From positions 1 through 6,783 of the forward strand of contig JAMOPE010000401.1 in assembly GCA_027064785.1 (NCBI GenBank): 6,783 nucleotides of DNA. The letters are read 5' to 3'. Source of the stretch: Geobacteraceae bacterium (lineage in GTDB: Bacteria > Desulfobacterota > Desulfuromonadia > Desulfuromonadales > Geopsychrobacteraceae). Below, in pieces: positions 1 through 6,771 of this stretch. The position numbers and the translations under genes are program-made. The notes beneath the pieces are model-generated. The model did not search any database. It was not told the DNA's origin and saw nothing but the letters and a program-made list of their open reading frames with translations. Numbering within the stretch: the stretch's first letter is position 1; each line of letters starts with the position of its first letter.

Positions 1-159
1 TGCTTCTGGAAGGGGGAATTGACCCAACTTGCCACCGATTTTTCTGCTGGTGAAGCTCAGGTTCGACCTTATGACACAAAAAAAAGCTGTGAGTACTGTG
101 ATCTGATCGGTTTGTGCCGGATAACAGAGGTGAACAGTTTGCCGGGAGAAGAGTCATGA
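1..159 (+). CDS. PD-(D/E)XK nuclease, AddB-like Fe-S protein (3' end only)
   Basis: This is the last 52 codons of a gene that begins before the window; frame 1 is open to the TGA at 157-159. The visible tail contains a Trp-rich helix (FWKGELTQLATDF), then a Val-x-Pro turn, then SCEYCDLIGLCR. Cys30, Cys33 and Cys39 of the visible part form C-x2-C-x5-C. This is the C-terminal part of the 4Fe-4S 'staple' seen in AddB and related RecB-type nucleases, where a fourth cysteine lies far upstream of the nuclease core, here outside the window. By family knowledge, such a protein pairs with an AddA-like helicase-nuclease to resect DNA double-strand ends in the cytoplasm before recombination. The overlap with exactly such a partner gene supports the call. 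The catalytic residues and any inactivated helicase part cannot be seen, so membership of AddB proper or of a related 'probable DNA repair protein' family stays open. Confidence 0.8.
   Translation, partial: CFWKGELTQLATDFSAGEAQVRPYDTKKSCEYCDLIGLCRITEVNSLPGEES
144..159 (+). promoter_or_regulatory. Ribosome binding site and ATGA start/stop overlap
   Basis: GGGAG at 144-148 lies 7 bases before the ATG at 156-158. That ATG overlaps the TGA of the upstream nuclease gene at 157-159, forming ATGA. This decides the helicase start in favour of 156 over the in-frame GTG at 114, which has no good Shine-Dalgarno sequence and would overlap the upstream gene by 46 bases. The arrangement is typical of translational coupling between subunits made in fixed proportion (inference). 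Confidence 0.8.
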
Positions 160-3100
160 TTGCCGATGCAACACAGCGCGCTGCTGCCATCGATACCACT
201 CGTTCGTGCATTGTTCAGGCTCCGGCGGGTTCGGGCAAGACCGAGCTGCTGATCCAGCGAATTCTCGCCCTGCTTGGTCAGGTTGAACGCCCGCAGCAGA
301 TTCTGGCGATCACCTTTACTAATAAGGCGGCCGCCGAGATGCGTGAGCGGTTGCTGAAAGCCCTTGAGGCTGCCCGTGATGATGCTTGCCCCGACACACC
401 ACACGAGAAGCTGACCTGGCAGCTGGCGGAGCGTGCTCTTCAGCATCACGGAGAACGGCTGCTGCGTAATCCGGCTCAGTTGGCGATCCAGACCATCGAC
501 AGTTTTAATGCAGCACTGGTGCGGAAGATGCCGTGGCTGTCCCGATTTGGCAGCTTGCCCGAAATCAGCGACGATGCGGATGCTCTTTATCTGCAGGCGG
601 CTGAAAGCCTGCTGGGAAAACTTGCTGATGGTGACAGCGGTGACCAGCTCCGCTTGTTGTTGCGCCATCTCGACAACAATGTTGAAGCTCTACAGAACAT
701 GCTGGTCGACATGTTAAGACAGCGTGATCAATGGCTGCGCCATCTGGTCAGTCTGCAGGATAATTCCCGGGAGCAGCTGCAACAGGGGCTGGAAAATCTG
801 TGTTGTGAAAAACTCAGCCGACTTCAGGAAAGCGTTCCATCTGCACTGGCTGATGAGTTGCTGTTCTGTATTAATTACGCACTGGCGAATCGTGAAGATT
901 TTGCTGTGGGAGAATATTTTGAAACTCTCCCCGGTTGCGACTTTGCTGATTTATCCCGGTGGCTGTTCGTTGCTGACCTGCTGCTGACGGGGAAGGGTGA
1001 CGTGAGGAAAACTGTGACGAAGAAGAACGGTTTTCCTGCAGGTAAAGACAACAAAGAAGCAAAAGAGCGGATGAAAGCTCTTCTGGGTGAATTTGATGCA
1101 GAGTCCCCTTTTATCCGGCAGCTGGCAACCGTGAGAACATTGCCGGTCAGCGGTTACTCTGATGATCAATGGTTACTTCTCGAAGCCCTGATAGAGCTGC
1201 TGCCGCGGTTGGTTGGTGAACTGTGGCTGGTTTTCCGGGGCCGAAGTCAGGCTGATTATGCCGAAATTTCTCTAAAAGCCGGTCATGCTTTAGGGGAAGC
1301 TGAAAATCCGAGTGATCTGCTGCTGCAGATTGACCACGATCTCCAGCATATTTTGATTGATGAGTTTCAGGATACCTCACGTCTTCAGTATCGGTTGCTC
1401 GATAAGTTGACGTCCGGGTGGAGTGACGGTGATGGTCGAACTCTGTTTCTTGTCGGTGATCCGATGCAGTCGATCTATCGCTTCCGTGAAGCTGAGGTGG
1501 GGCTGTTCCTTAAATGTTTCACCGGCGCGTTCGGCGACTCACAATTGCCGCTTCAACCGTTACAATTACAATGTAATTTTCGTTCACAACAGGGAATTGT
1601 CGATTGGGTCAACGCCACGTTTGCGGCCGCTTTTCCCAAAGTCAGCGACGCGGCACAGGGGGCCGTTCCTCTGACTGAAGCGACATCGGTCAAAGCTCTG
1701 TTGCCGGGTGATGCGTGTCGGGTTCATCCCTTTATCGGTCAAAACGATTGTGCTGAAGCCGAAAAAGTGGTGGAGCTGATTCAGCAGACATGGGCGGAAG
1801 ATAACACACGTAGCATTGCGATACTGGTACGGGGACGAACTCATCTCCGCGAGATTCTGCCGCTGCTGCGTCACCATAATATCAACTATCTGGCCAAGGA
1901 TATCGATTCACTCTCGGTTCGACCGACAGCCCTCGATATTGTTCATCTGACCAGAGCGTTGCTGTGTCGCGGAGATCAATTGTCGTGGCTGGCAGTGTTG
2001 CGGGCGCCGTGGTGTGGTTTAACACTGGCCGATCTGACCCTTCTGACCGCTGATCCCGCTGCGGGGACGCTACCGACCCGCCTGGCCAGTACACAACTTA
2101 GATCAACGTTATCTGAAGATGCACAGCAACGGCTGGAACGGGCTTGGCCGATACTTCAGACCGGATTGTCACGACGCGGTCGTCTGCCACTACGGCAACT
2201 GATTGAAGGGTGCTGGCTGGCTCTTGGCGGGGCGGCCTGTTGTGGTGACGAAGGGCTCACTGATGCGTCACTGGTCTTTACGTTACTCGATAAACTTGAC
2301 CGCGGGGGTGATCTGGAAAGTTTCGAGTTGCTTGATCGGGGATTGAAAAAGCTGTTCGCTGAACCCGACAGTCACTCTAATGGCCGTTTGCAGATCATGA
2401 CGATCCATAAGGCGAAGGGACTTGAATTTGATACAGTGATCATCCCCGGACTGGGGAAGAAACCAAGAAACAGCGACTCTCCACTTTTACGCTGGCTGGA
2501 ACATCCCGACTATGGTCTGTTGCTTGGTCCGGTTTCGGCCCGGGGGAGTGACGAAAAAGACCCAATCTATCAGCTGATTAAGCAACAGGAGGACGAGAAG
2601 GACGATCTTGAGACGGCCCGACTGCTCTATGTGGCAACCACCCGGGCGATTCGACGTCTTCATCTGCTGGGTCATGCCGATGAGAATAAAAATGGAGAGC
2701 TTACGGTTCAAAAGAGATCACTCCTCAAAAAACTCTGGCCGGTTGTTCAAGTTACTTTCGATGCGGTACAACAGATTGATGATACTGAAGAACCACCGTT
2801 CGTTCCACCGCTCTTAAAACGGCTTCCCGTCGCCTGGGAACTGCCGGAACTATCTTCAGCTTCATTCCGTACTGTCATAAAAAACACCACGGCATCAGCT
2901 ACTGAGAATCGTGCTGATTTCAGCGGTTGGGAAAATCCTGTCCATCGGCATATCGGGACACTGGTTCATCATCAACTGGAACGGTTAGCTCGCCATGGTG
3001 TCGAAAATTGGTTGAATGATGATCGGGAACAGTTACAGCGCCGTTTAAGGCATGCCCTTAGTCGTTATGGCGTTGCTGCCGCCGATCTGAATGATGGTAC

Positions 3101-3455
3101 GTCACGGGTTATAGCGATGATTGATACCATGGTGGAGAGCCAACGGGGGCGATGGCTGCTTGCCGATTATCAGGTTTCTGCCTATGAATATCCATTGACC
3201 GGGGTCGTTGATGGGTTGCTGACCCATGCAATTATTGACCGAATATTTGTTGATGATGGTATTTACTGGGTTGTCGATTATAAAACCAGTTCACCTGCTG
3301 AAGGCGAGGCGGTGGATGCTTTTTTGCGCAGGGAAGGGGAACATTACCGTAAGCAGTTGTCAATTTATACCGAATTGTTAGCCTTGCAGGAAGATTCCCT
3401 GCCGATAAAGGCCGCGCTCTACTTTCCGGCAGTTGACGGTTGGTACGAATATTAA
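156..3455 (+). CDS. UvrD-family helicase-nuclease, AddA/RecB-like
   Basis: A 1099-aa ATP-dependent superfamily 1A DNA helicase with a C-terminal nuclease. It probably unwinds and trims double-strand ends for RecA loading together with the AddB-like neighbour. All motor motifs are intact: Q motif near Gln7, Walker A APAGSGKT (22-29), motif Ia ITFTNKAA (52-59), Ib TIDSF (113-117), Walker B DEFQDT (402-407), motif III GDPMQSIYRFRE (434-445), motif IV CNFRS (473-477), motif V TIHKAKGLEFD (749-759) and motif VI LLYVATTRA (823-831). The PD-(D/E)XK nuclease follows: His938/His939 in GTLVHHQLE, Asp1028 in IDRI, Asp1041 and Lys1043 in VVDYKTS, then Gln1067 and Tyr1071 as QxxxY. All expected catalytic residues are therefore present. 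The length is a little below B. subtilis AddA (about 1230 aa) and E. coli RecB (1180 aa). No cysteine cluster is seen at its C-terminus, consistent with the Fe-S site lying in the partner. Start 156 was chosen for its Shine-Dalgarno and ATGA overlap. Chi recognition cannot be judged. The symbol addA would be reasonable but is not certain. Confidence 0.93.
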   Translation: MIADATQRAAAIDTTRSCIVQAPAGSGKTELLIQRILALLGQVERPQQILAITFTNKAAAEMRERLLKALEAARDDACPDTPHEKLTWQLAERALQHHGERLLRNPAQLAIQTIDSFNAALVRKMPWLSRFGSLPEISDDADALYLQAAESLLGKLADGDSGDQLRLLLRHLDNNVEALQNMLVDMLRQRDQWLRHLVSLQDNSREQLQQGLENLCCEKLSRLQESVPSALADELLFCINYALANREDFAVGEYFETLPGCDFADLSRWLFVADLLLTGKGDVRKTVTKKNGFPAGKDNKEAKERMKALLGEFDAESPFIRQLATVRTLPVSGYSDDQWLLLEALIELLPRLVGELWLVFRGRSQADYAEISLKAGHALGEAENPSDLLLQIDHDLQHILIDEFQDTSRLQYRLLDKLTSGWSDGDGRTLFLVGDPMQSIYRFREAEVGLFLKCFTGAFGDSQLPLQPLQLQCNFRSQQGIVDWVNATFAAAFPKVSDAAQGAVPLTEATSVKALLPGDACRVHPFIGQNDCAEAEKVVELIQQTWAEDNTRSIAILVRGRTHLREILPLLRHHNINYLAKDIDSLSVRPTALDIVHLTRALLCRGDQLSWLAVLRAPWCGLTLADLTLLTADPAAGTLPTRLASTQLRSTLSEDAQQRLERAWPILQTGLSRRGRLPLRQLIEGCWLALGGAACCGDEGLTDASLVFTLLDKLDRGGDLESFELLDRGLKKLFAEPDSHSNGRLQIMTIHKAKGLEFDTVIIPGLGKKPRNSDSPLLRWLEHPDYGLLLGPVSARGSDEKDPIYQLIKQQEDEKDDLETARLLYVATTRAIRRLHLLGHADENKNGELTVQKRSLLKKLWPVVQVTFDAVQQIDDTEEPPFVPPLLKRLPVAWELPELSSASFRTVIKNTTASATENRADFSGWENPVHRHIGTLVHHQLERLARHGVENWLNDDREQLQRRLRHALSRYGVAAADLNDGTSRVIAMIDTMVESQRGRWLLADYQVSAYEYPLTGVVDGLLTHAIIDRIFVDDGIYWVVDYKTSSPAEGEAVDAFLRREGEHYRKQLSIYTELLALQEDSLPIKAALYFPAVDGWYEY

Positions 3456-3488
3456 TACCCCGTGGATCTATCGATCTCACGGGGTATT
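3454..3488. terminator. Hairpin between convergent genes, likely bidirectional terminator
   Basis: AATACCCCGTG at 3454-3464 is perfectly complementary to CACGGGGTATT at 3478-3488 (11 bp). Inside it, GATC at 3465-3468 can pair with GATC at 3473-3476, leaving a TATC loop and one bulged T. It starts within the stop codon of the helicase gene and lies 37 bases past the stop of the convergent gene, so it can serve both. The T tracts on either side are poor (TATTGAGTTGTCTTT on plus, TATTAATATT on minus), so termination efficiency is uncertain although the stem is strong. Confidence 0.65.
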
Positions 3489-3525
3489 GAGTTGTCTTTC
3501 GCCGTCGAGTTGAAACCGTTTACGG

Positions 3526-4011
3526 TTATGCTTCACCCAATGATGGCGACATTGTGTATTGGGTCAAAATGTCTCCGGTTAGATAACTTTTCTGCGGGTT
3601 GACCTTGACCAGGCTTTTGATCGTCTGTGGTGCCAGATGAAGACGGAAAAGTGACTCTTCACGATTGACCAACGTCAGGTCGATCGTTTTTTTCATCGAT
3701 CCGATTCGCATTTCAGTTTCAATCACGTAGCACCATTCCCGATCACCATCGGCAAATGAAATCAATTTTCTGGTTTTGACCGGCATCACCGAATAGACTT
3801 CAACATCGCTGTTCTCCTGGATCGGGTGGACACCGAAACTGATCATCAGGTCGTCCCCCTCTTTAAAGGTCGAATAGTCAAAAATATTCAAAATTGATTG
3901 CCGTGAATCCATCACAACCTGTGCTTCGATGGCAGGAATCTTGAGGGCCGGAAACGAAACCCACTCACACCAGCCGATATCCAGTAAGAGCGAATTCTTA
4001 TTTTTTTTCAT
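3526..4011 (-). CDS. RimB-like retropepsin/'ATP-dependent zinc protease' family protein, active site lost
   Basis: This 161-aa protein has no signal peptide or membrane segment and is probably cytoplasmic. It carries the landmarks of the family annotated as putative ATP-dependent zinc protease (Pfam PF05618, RimB-like, aspartic-protease fold). These are GWCEWVSFPALKIPAIEAQV (13-32; family GWREWV.LPEL.IP.I.AK), VHPIQ (61-65), YVIET (95-99), LTLVNRE (112-118) and a C-terminal VNPQKSYLTGD (137-147). The alignment to the consensus I remember needs no gaps. Where active members have Asp-Thr-Gly-Ala, this one has Val33-Met34-Asp35-Ser36. The usual Leu-Gly-Arg near the end is Leu126-Ala127-Pro128. 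Two usually conserved arginines are Cys15 and Cys94. Proteolytic activity is therefore unlikely, and a binding or regulatory role is inferred. Active relatives often accompany ATP-grasp glutamate ligases of the RimK type, but none is in this window. The gene is monocistronic, with AGGGAG 9 bases before the ATG at 4011. Family assignment is from memory and quite sure; the function is unknown. Confidence 0.82.
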   Translation of the reverse strand: MKKNKNSLLLDIGWCEWVSFPALKIPAIEAQVVMDSRQSILNIFDYSTFKEGDDLMISFGVHPIQENSDVEVYSVMPVKTRKLISFADGDREWCYVIETEMRIGSMKKTIDLTLVNREESLFRLHLAPQTIKSLVKVNPQKSYLTGDILTQYTMSPSLGEA

Positions 4012-4020
4012 GCGCAGTAA

Positions 4021-4026
4021 CTCCCT
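4021..4026 (-). promoter_or_regulatory. Ribosome binding site of the RimB-like gene
   Basis: On the minus strand AGGGAG lies 9 bases before the ATG at 4011-4009. It is a good Shine-Dalgarno match and supports both the start choice and active translation of this gene. Confidence 0.75.
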
Positions 4027-4055
4027 GAGCAGATGTGCCGTTGTTAATATTGGGA

Positions 4056-4084
4056 ATAATACTGACTGTATTCATAAAAGTAAA
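4056..4084 (-). promoter_or_regulatory. Candidate sigma-70 promoter for the RimB-like gene
   Basis: Read on the minus strand, TTTACT (4084-4079) is followed after 17 bases by TATTAT (4061-4056). That is 4 of 6 and 5 of 6 matches to the -35 and -10 consensus with ideal spacing. Transcription would begin near 4049, giving a leader of about 38 bases. The surrounding DNA is AT-rich, so chance matches are common. Confidence 0.4.
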
Positions 4085-4280
4085 TTATTCTAATATTAAA
4101 ATTCAAATCTAAATAAAGTTAATAATAATGGTAGGTTATTGAGTGTTTTGCGTTTGTTTATTCTCTGACTCCAGCATGGAATGATTACGATAATCTGAAT
4201 ATGATTAACTCCGCTGAGAAACTGATATTATATATGCCGGTATTTTACCCATAAGGTTCTATTATTATTGCAGATTTTTT

Positions 4281-4289
4281 TGCTATACT
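4281..4289 (+). promoter_or_regulatory. Candidate extended -10 promoter for the AsmA-family gene
   Basis: TGCTATACT has the extended -10 form TGn followed by TATACT (5 of 6 matches to TATAAT). A -35 element at the usual distance (near 4261-4266, ATTATT) is weak, which an extended -10 can tolerate. Transcription would start near 4296, leaving a leader of roughly 54 bases before the ATG at 4350. A run of seven T just upstream may add to promoter strength (inference). Confidence 0.45.
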
Positions 4290-4337
4290 GATCTGAATCG
4301 GAATATTATAAGATTTCGGCTGAATTGAATGTCAATC

Positions 4338-4352
4338 GGGGGACATATCATG
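4338..4352 (+). promoter_or_regulatory. Ribosome binding site deciding the AsmA-family start
   Basis: GGGGGA at 4338-4343 ends 6 bases before the ATG at 4350-4352. The in-frame ATG at 4329 has no Shine-Dalgarno sequence and would put this purine run inside the coding region. The protein from 4350 begins MSTPVKF directly before the membrane anchor, as expected for this family. Confidence 0.8.
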
Positions 4353-6719
4353 TCAACACCAGTGAAGTTTTTACTTTTTCTCATCGGATCATTTTTTGTT
4401 CTCGCTGTCGCTTTAACGGTTTTTATCAAAACGCAGGTGACTCCGGAAAAAGTGAGAGAAACACTCCTGCCGATTGCTGAAAGTACCCTTGATCGTGATG
4501 TCGATTTCGGTGCCATTAAGATCGGTTTGTTCAGCGGTATCTCACTCGCAGATCTCAAGGTTATGCTGAAAGATGGCACTGGTGAGTTTTTCTCTGTAGA
4601 TTCTGTCGAACTGCATTATCGGTTTTGGCCGCTCCTGAAAGGTCAGGTTGTTGTCGACCAAATTCTCCTCGATCAGCCTAAAATTAATGTGACAAGACTT
4701 CCTGACGGGCAATTTAATTTCAGTGATTTGTTGAAAGATCCGGGTGTCTCTTCCGAAAAACAAACTGTCGGGAGTCAAGCGGTAGAGGAAGCCGGTTCGG
4801 CATTTAATCTGCTGGTCAAAGAAGTCAATCTGCAGGGAGGGGAACTCCTGTATATTGATCGCTATAAGAACGTCAAAGCCCCGTTTCGTTACACTCTGAA
4901 AAATCTCAATTTCAAAGCGCGTCAGATCACCCTTGATCGCTCATTTCCGGTTGATTTATCGGCTGTGATCAATGGCTCAAATATCGATATCTCGGGAAAT
5001 TACGATTTTTCAAAGCGGACGGGTGACCTGACGGTCCACCTTGCTGCTCTCGATCTTGTCAAGTTTGCTCCCTATTATCGTGACAGCTTACCGGGAAAAC
5101 TGGGGAGTGCTCAGCTTGGGTTAAAGCTTGATGTCGATTTACAGCCGGATAGAATCTCTTCAAAGGGGAAAATTGACCTCGATCATGTTGATCTGGTTCT
5201 GGATGATTATCGCGATTTTGCCATAGCCGATGCCGTTATCGGGACAGAATACTCCCTCGATTACATCTTCGATAAGCAGCAGCTGACGCTATCAACTCTG
5301 CTATTTCGTTTCAACAATGTGAATTTTGGTGCGGAGGGACAATTTATTCTCTCTTCTGATAAGCCGTTTCTGGTCTTTTCATTGCTCTTTGATCAACTCG
5401 ATTTACGTGAGGTCATGCAAAATCTTCCGGAAACGCTGTCGAAGGACTATCAGAAGTATAGCTTTGCCGGGTTAATAGATGGCCGGGTCGACTTTGCCGG
5501 CCGGGCGGACAGCGGTATCAATCTGTTGAAATCGGCAAAATTGAAATTGACCGATGTGCGCGCCAGTGCTGAAAATCTGCGAGCCGGAATTAGCGGCGAT
5601 ATTCTTTACAGTGATAAAGCGTTGAAATCGGACAATCTGCAGCTTGAGTATGGTGGTCAGCGGGTAACGCTGCGGGTGAATGCGGAAAAGCAAGCTGACG
5701 GGCTGCTTCACGGTAACTTTGATCTGCTGGCTGATACTCTCAATATTAATGATTTGCTGATCTCTGAAACTGAGAATCAGCAGACAGAAAGTGTCCCGCG
5801 TAGCGGTGATATCCCTGTTGCAAGGAAGAAGACGCTTGCTGATGAGATCGGCCCTTACGATATCCCTGCAGCGATGACCGGGACGTTGGCAGTCAAGCAT
5901 CTCCTTTACAAGCAGCTTGACGTGAGTAACGTAACAGCTGATTTGCAAATCAGAAATAACCGCCTCACGGTGACTGACCTCAACGGGGCCATTGGTCGTG
6001 GTGACATGAGTGGAAATGCTCTTGTTGATCTCGGTGTGAAGGGGCTGGCATATTCGGGCCATCTAGTTTTGGTTCAACCTAATATTACAACGATAATGAC
6101 GGGATTATTTCCACAAAGCGATCAGTCTGTTTCCGGACAGTTACACTGGCGCGGAGATTTTTCAGGGCAGGGGACTTTGCATGACAATATCCTCCGGACA
6201 TTACGCTTGAACGGAGATTTTGATCTGCGCGATGGTATTGCCAAAGGGTCGCCTTTGCTGGGGCAATTTGCAACGTTTCTTGATAACAAGGATCTTAAAG
6301 TCCTGAGTTTCCGCCTATTGAGTGGAGAATATAAACTATACAACGGTCTCGCACGATTCGATGCACGACTCGATAGCTCGAAGACCAAACTGGCGACCAG
6401 CGGAACCCTGACCCTTGATAGTATGCTCGACATGAAACTGGATGCCCGATTTGCCCCTGAAGTTGTCAAGAAACTGGGAATTGACAAAAAAATCCGTGAC
6501 GGGTTGAGTGATCGGGATGGCTGGGGACGCTTGCCATTGCTGGTCGATGGAAGTCTTGAACATCCACACTTCAGCTATGATACAGAGGTGTTACAGCAAC
6601 AGCTCGTTGAAAAAGCGAGTCAGAAACTTCTGGAGAAAATTGCCCCTGATGGCGGAAAAGATGCGGAGCCGTTACGTGAGATGCTTGATAATACGTTAAA
6701 TAAATTGTTTGGTAAGTAG
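4350..6719 (+). CDS. AsmA family protein (inner-membrane anchored, periplasmic)
   Basis: This 789-aa envelope protein has one N-terminal membrane anchor at about residues 7-26 (hydrophobic, flanked by Lys6 and Lys27). The rest probably lies in the periplasm. After the anchor, the AsmA-type N-terminal signature VTPEKVRETLLPIAES (30-45) leads into RDVDFGAIKIGLFSGISLADL (49-69, listed here for its GLFSGIS core). A long series of alternating short beta strands follows, typical of the AsmA/TamB/YhdP group that is thought to form lipid-carrying grooves between the membranes. A polar linker lies at about 472-496 (rich in E, Q, S, T), followed by the AsmA C-terminal region, with DMSGNALVDL near 552-561 and LLGQFATFLDN near 636-646. 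The tail from 744 to 789 is predicted helical and charged. It appears monocistronic: it has its own promoter candidate and ends before a strong terminator. Family membership is well supported; the exact role (lipid homeostasis or outer-membrane biogenesis) is inferred from relatives, and the protein is not E. coli AsmA itself. Confidence 0.88.
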   Translation: MSTPVKFLLFLIGSFFVLAVALTVFIKTQVTPEKVRETLLPIAESTLDRDVDFGAIKIGLFSGISLADLKVMLKDGTGEFFSVDSVELHYRFWPLLKGQVVVDQILLDQPKINVTRLPDGQFNFSDLLKDPGVSSEKQTVGSQAVEEAGSAFNLLVKEVNLQGGELLYIDRYKNVKAPFRYTLKNLNFKARQITLDRSFPVDLSAVINGSNIDISGNYDFSKRTGDLTVHLAALDLVKFAPYYRDSLPGKLGSAQLGLKLDVDLQPDRISSKGKIDLDHVDLVLDDYRDFAIADAVIGTEYSLDYIFDKQQLTLSTLLFRFNNVNFGAEGQFILSSDKPFLVFSLLFDQLDLREVMQNLPETLSKDYQKYSFAGLIDGRVDFAGRADSGINLLKSAKLKLTDVRASAENLRAGISGDILYSDKALKSDNLQLEYGGQRVTLRVNAEKQADGLLHGNFDLLADTLNINDLLISETENQQTESVPRSGDIPVARKKTLADEIGPYDIPAAMTGTLAVKHLLYKQLDVSNVTADLQIRNNRLTVTDLNGAIGRGDMSGNALVDLGVKGLAYSGHLVLVQPNITTIMTGLFPQSDQSVSGQLHWRGDFSGQGTLHDNILRTLRLNGDFDLRDGIAKGSPLLGQFATFLDNKDLKVLSFRLLSGEYKLYNGLARFDARLDSSKTKLATSGTLTLDSMLDMKLDARFAPEVVKKLGIDKKIRDGLSDRDGWGRLPLLVDGSLEHPHFSYDTEVLQQQLVEKASQKLLEKIAPDGGKDAEPLREMLDNTLNKLFGK

Positions 6720-6730
6720 CCAGGTACGGA

Positions 6731-6771
6731 TTAAAAAGGCTGTCAGTTTTAAAATATGACAGCCTTTTTAA
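6731..6771. terminator. Strong intrinsic terminator after the AsmA-family gene
   Basis: TTAAAAAGGCTGTCA at 6731-6745 pairs perfectly over 15 bp with TGACAGCCTTTTTAA at 6757-6771, with an 11-base AT-rich loop. The core GGCTGTCA/TGACAGCC is followed by TTTTT on the plus strand, and by symmetry also by TTTTT on the minus strand. It begins 12 bases past the TAG stop. The symmetry suggests it also serves a convergent gene to the right, beyond the window (inference). Confidence 0.9.

Larger units (their letters stand above)
4012..4349. other. AT-rich divergent intergenic region
   Basis: These 338 bases separate two divergent start codons and hold no credible gene. The stretch 4065-4140 is especially AT-rich with phased A and T runs, which could bend DNA or bind nucleoid proteins (inference). 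Candidate promoters sit near each end, at 4056-4084 for the minus-strand gene and 4281-4289 for the plus-strand gene. No strong hairpin, riboswitch-like fold or tRNA was seen. The middle part, 4090-4270, is unexplained. Confidence 0.7.

Noticed and set aside
114..155. GTG at 114 as the start of the helicase gene
   Set aside because: It has no good Shine-Dalgarno sequence and would overlap the upstream gene by 46 bases. The ATG at 156 has GGGAG at proper spacing and forms an ATGA overlap, and the protein from there starts just before the Q motif.
69..668. 199-codon open frame on the minus strand inside the helicase gene
   Set aside because: It lies wholly antisense to strongly conserved helicase motifs, its translation shows no recognisable domain, and it is explained as a shadow of the real frame.
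3514..3527. AACCGT-TT-ACGGTT inverted repeat at the end of the RimB-like gene as a second terminator
   Set aside because: The arms are 6 bp with a 2-base spacer that cannot form a normal loop, it overlaps the stop codon, and it lacks a T tract. The hairpin at 3454-3488 is a much better candidate.
4201..4254. 17-codon micro-ORF (MINSAEKL...) in the divergent region
   Set aside because: It has no Shine-Dalgarno sequence and is too short in AT-rich DNA to distinguish from chance.
4193..4298. Direct repeat ATCTGAAT at 4193-4200 and 4291-4298 as possible operator sites
   Set aside because: Only 8 bases are shared, with no dyad symmetry, and spacing of 98 bases in AT-rich DNA makes chance likely.
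5472..6062. 196-codon open frame on the minus strand inside the AsmA-family gene
   Set aside because: It is antisense to a well-supported coding region, has no recognisable domain and no ribosome-binding site that stands out.
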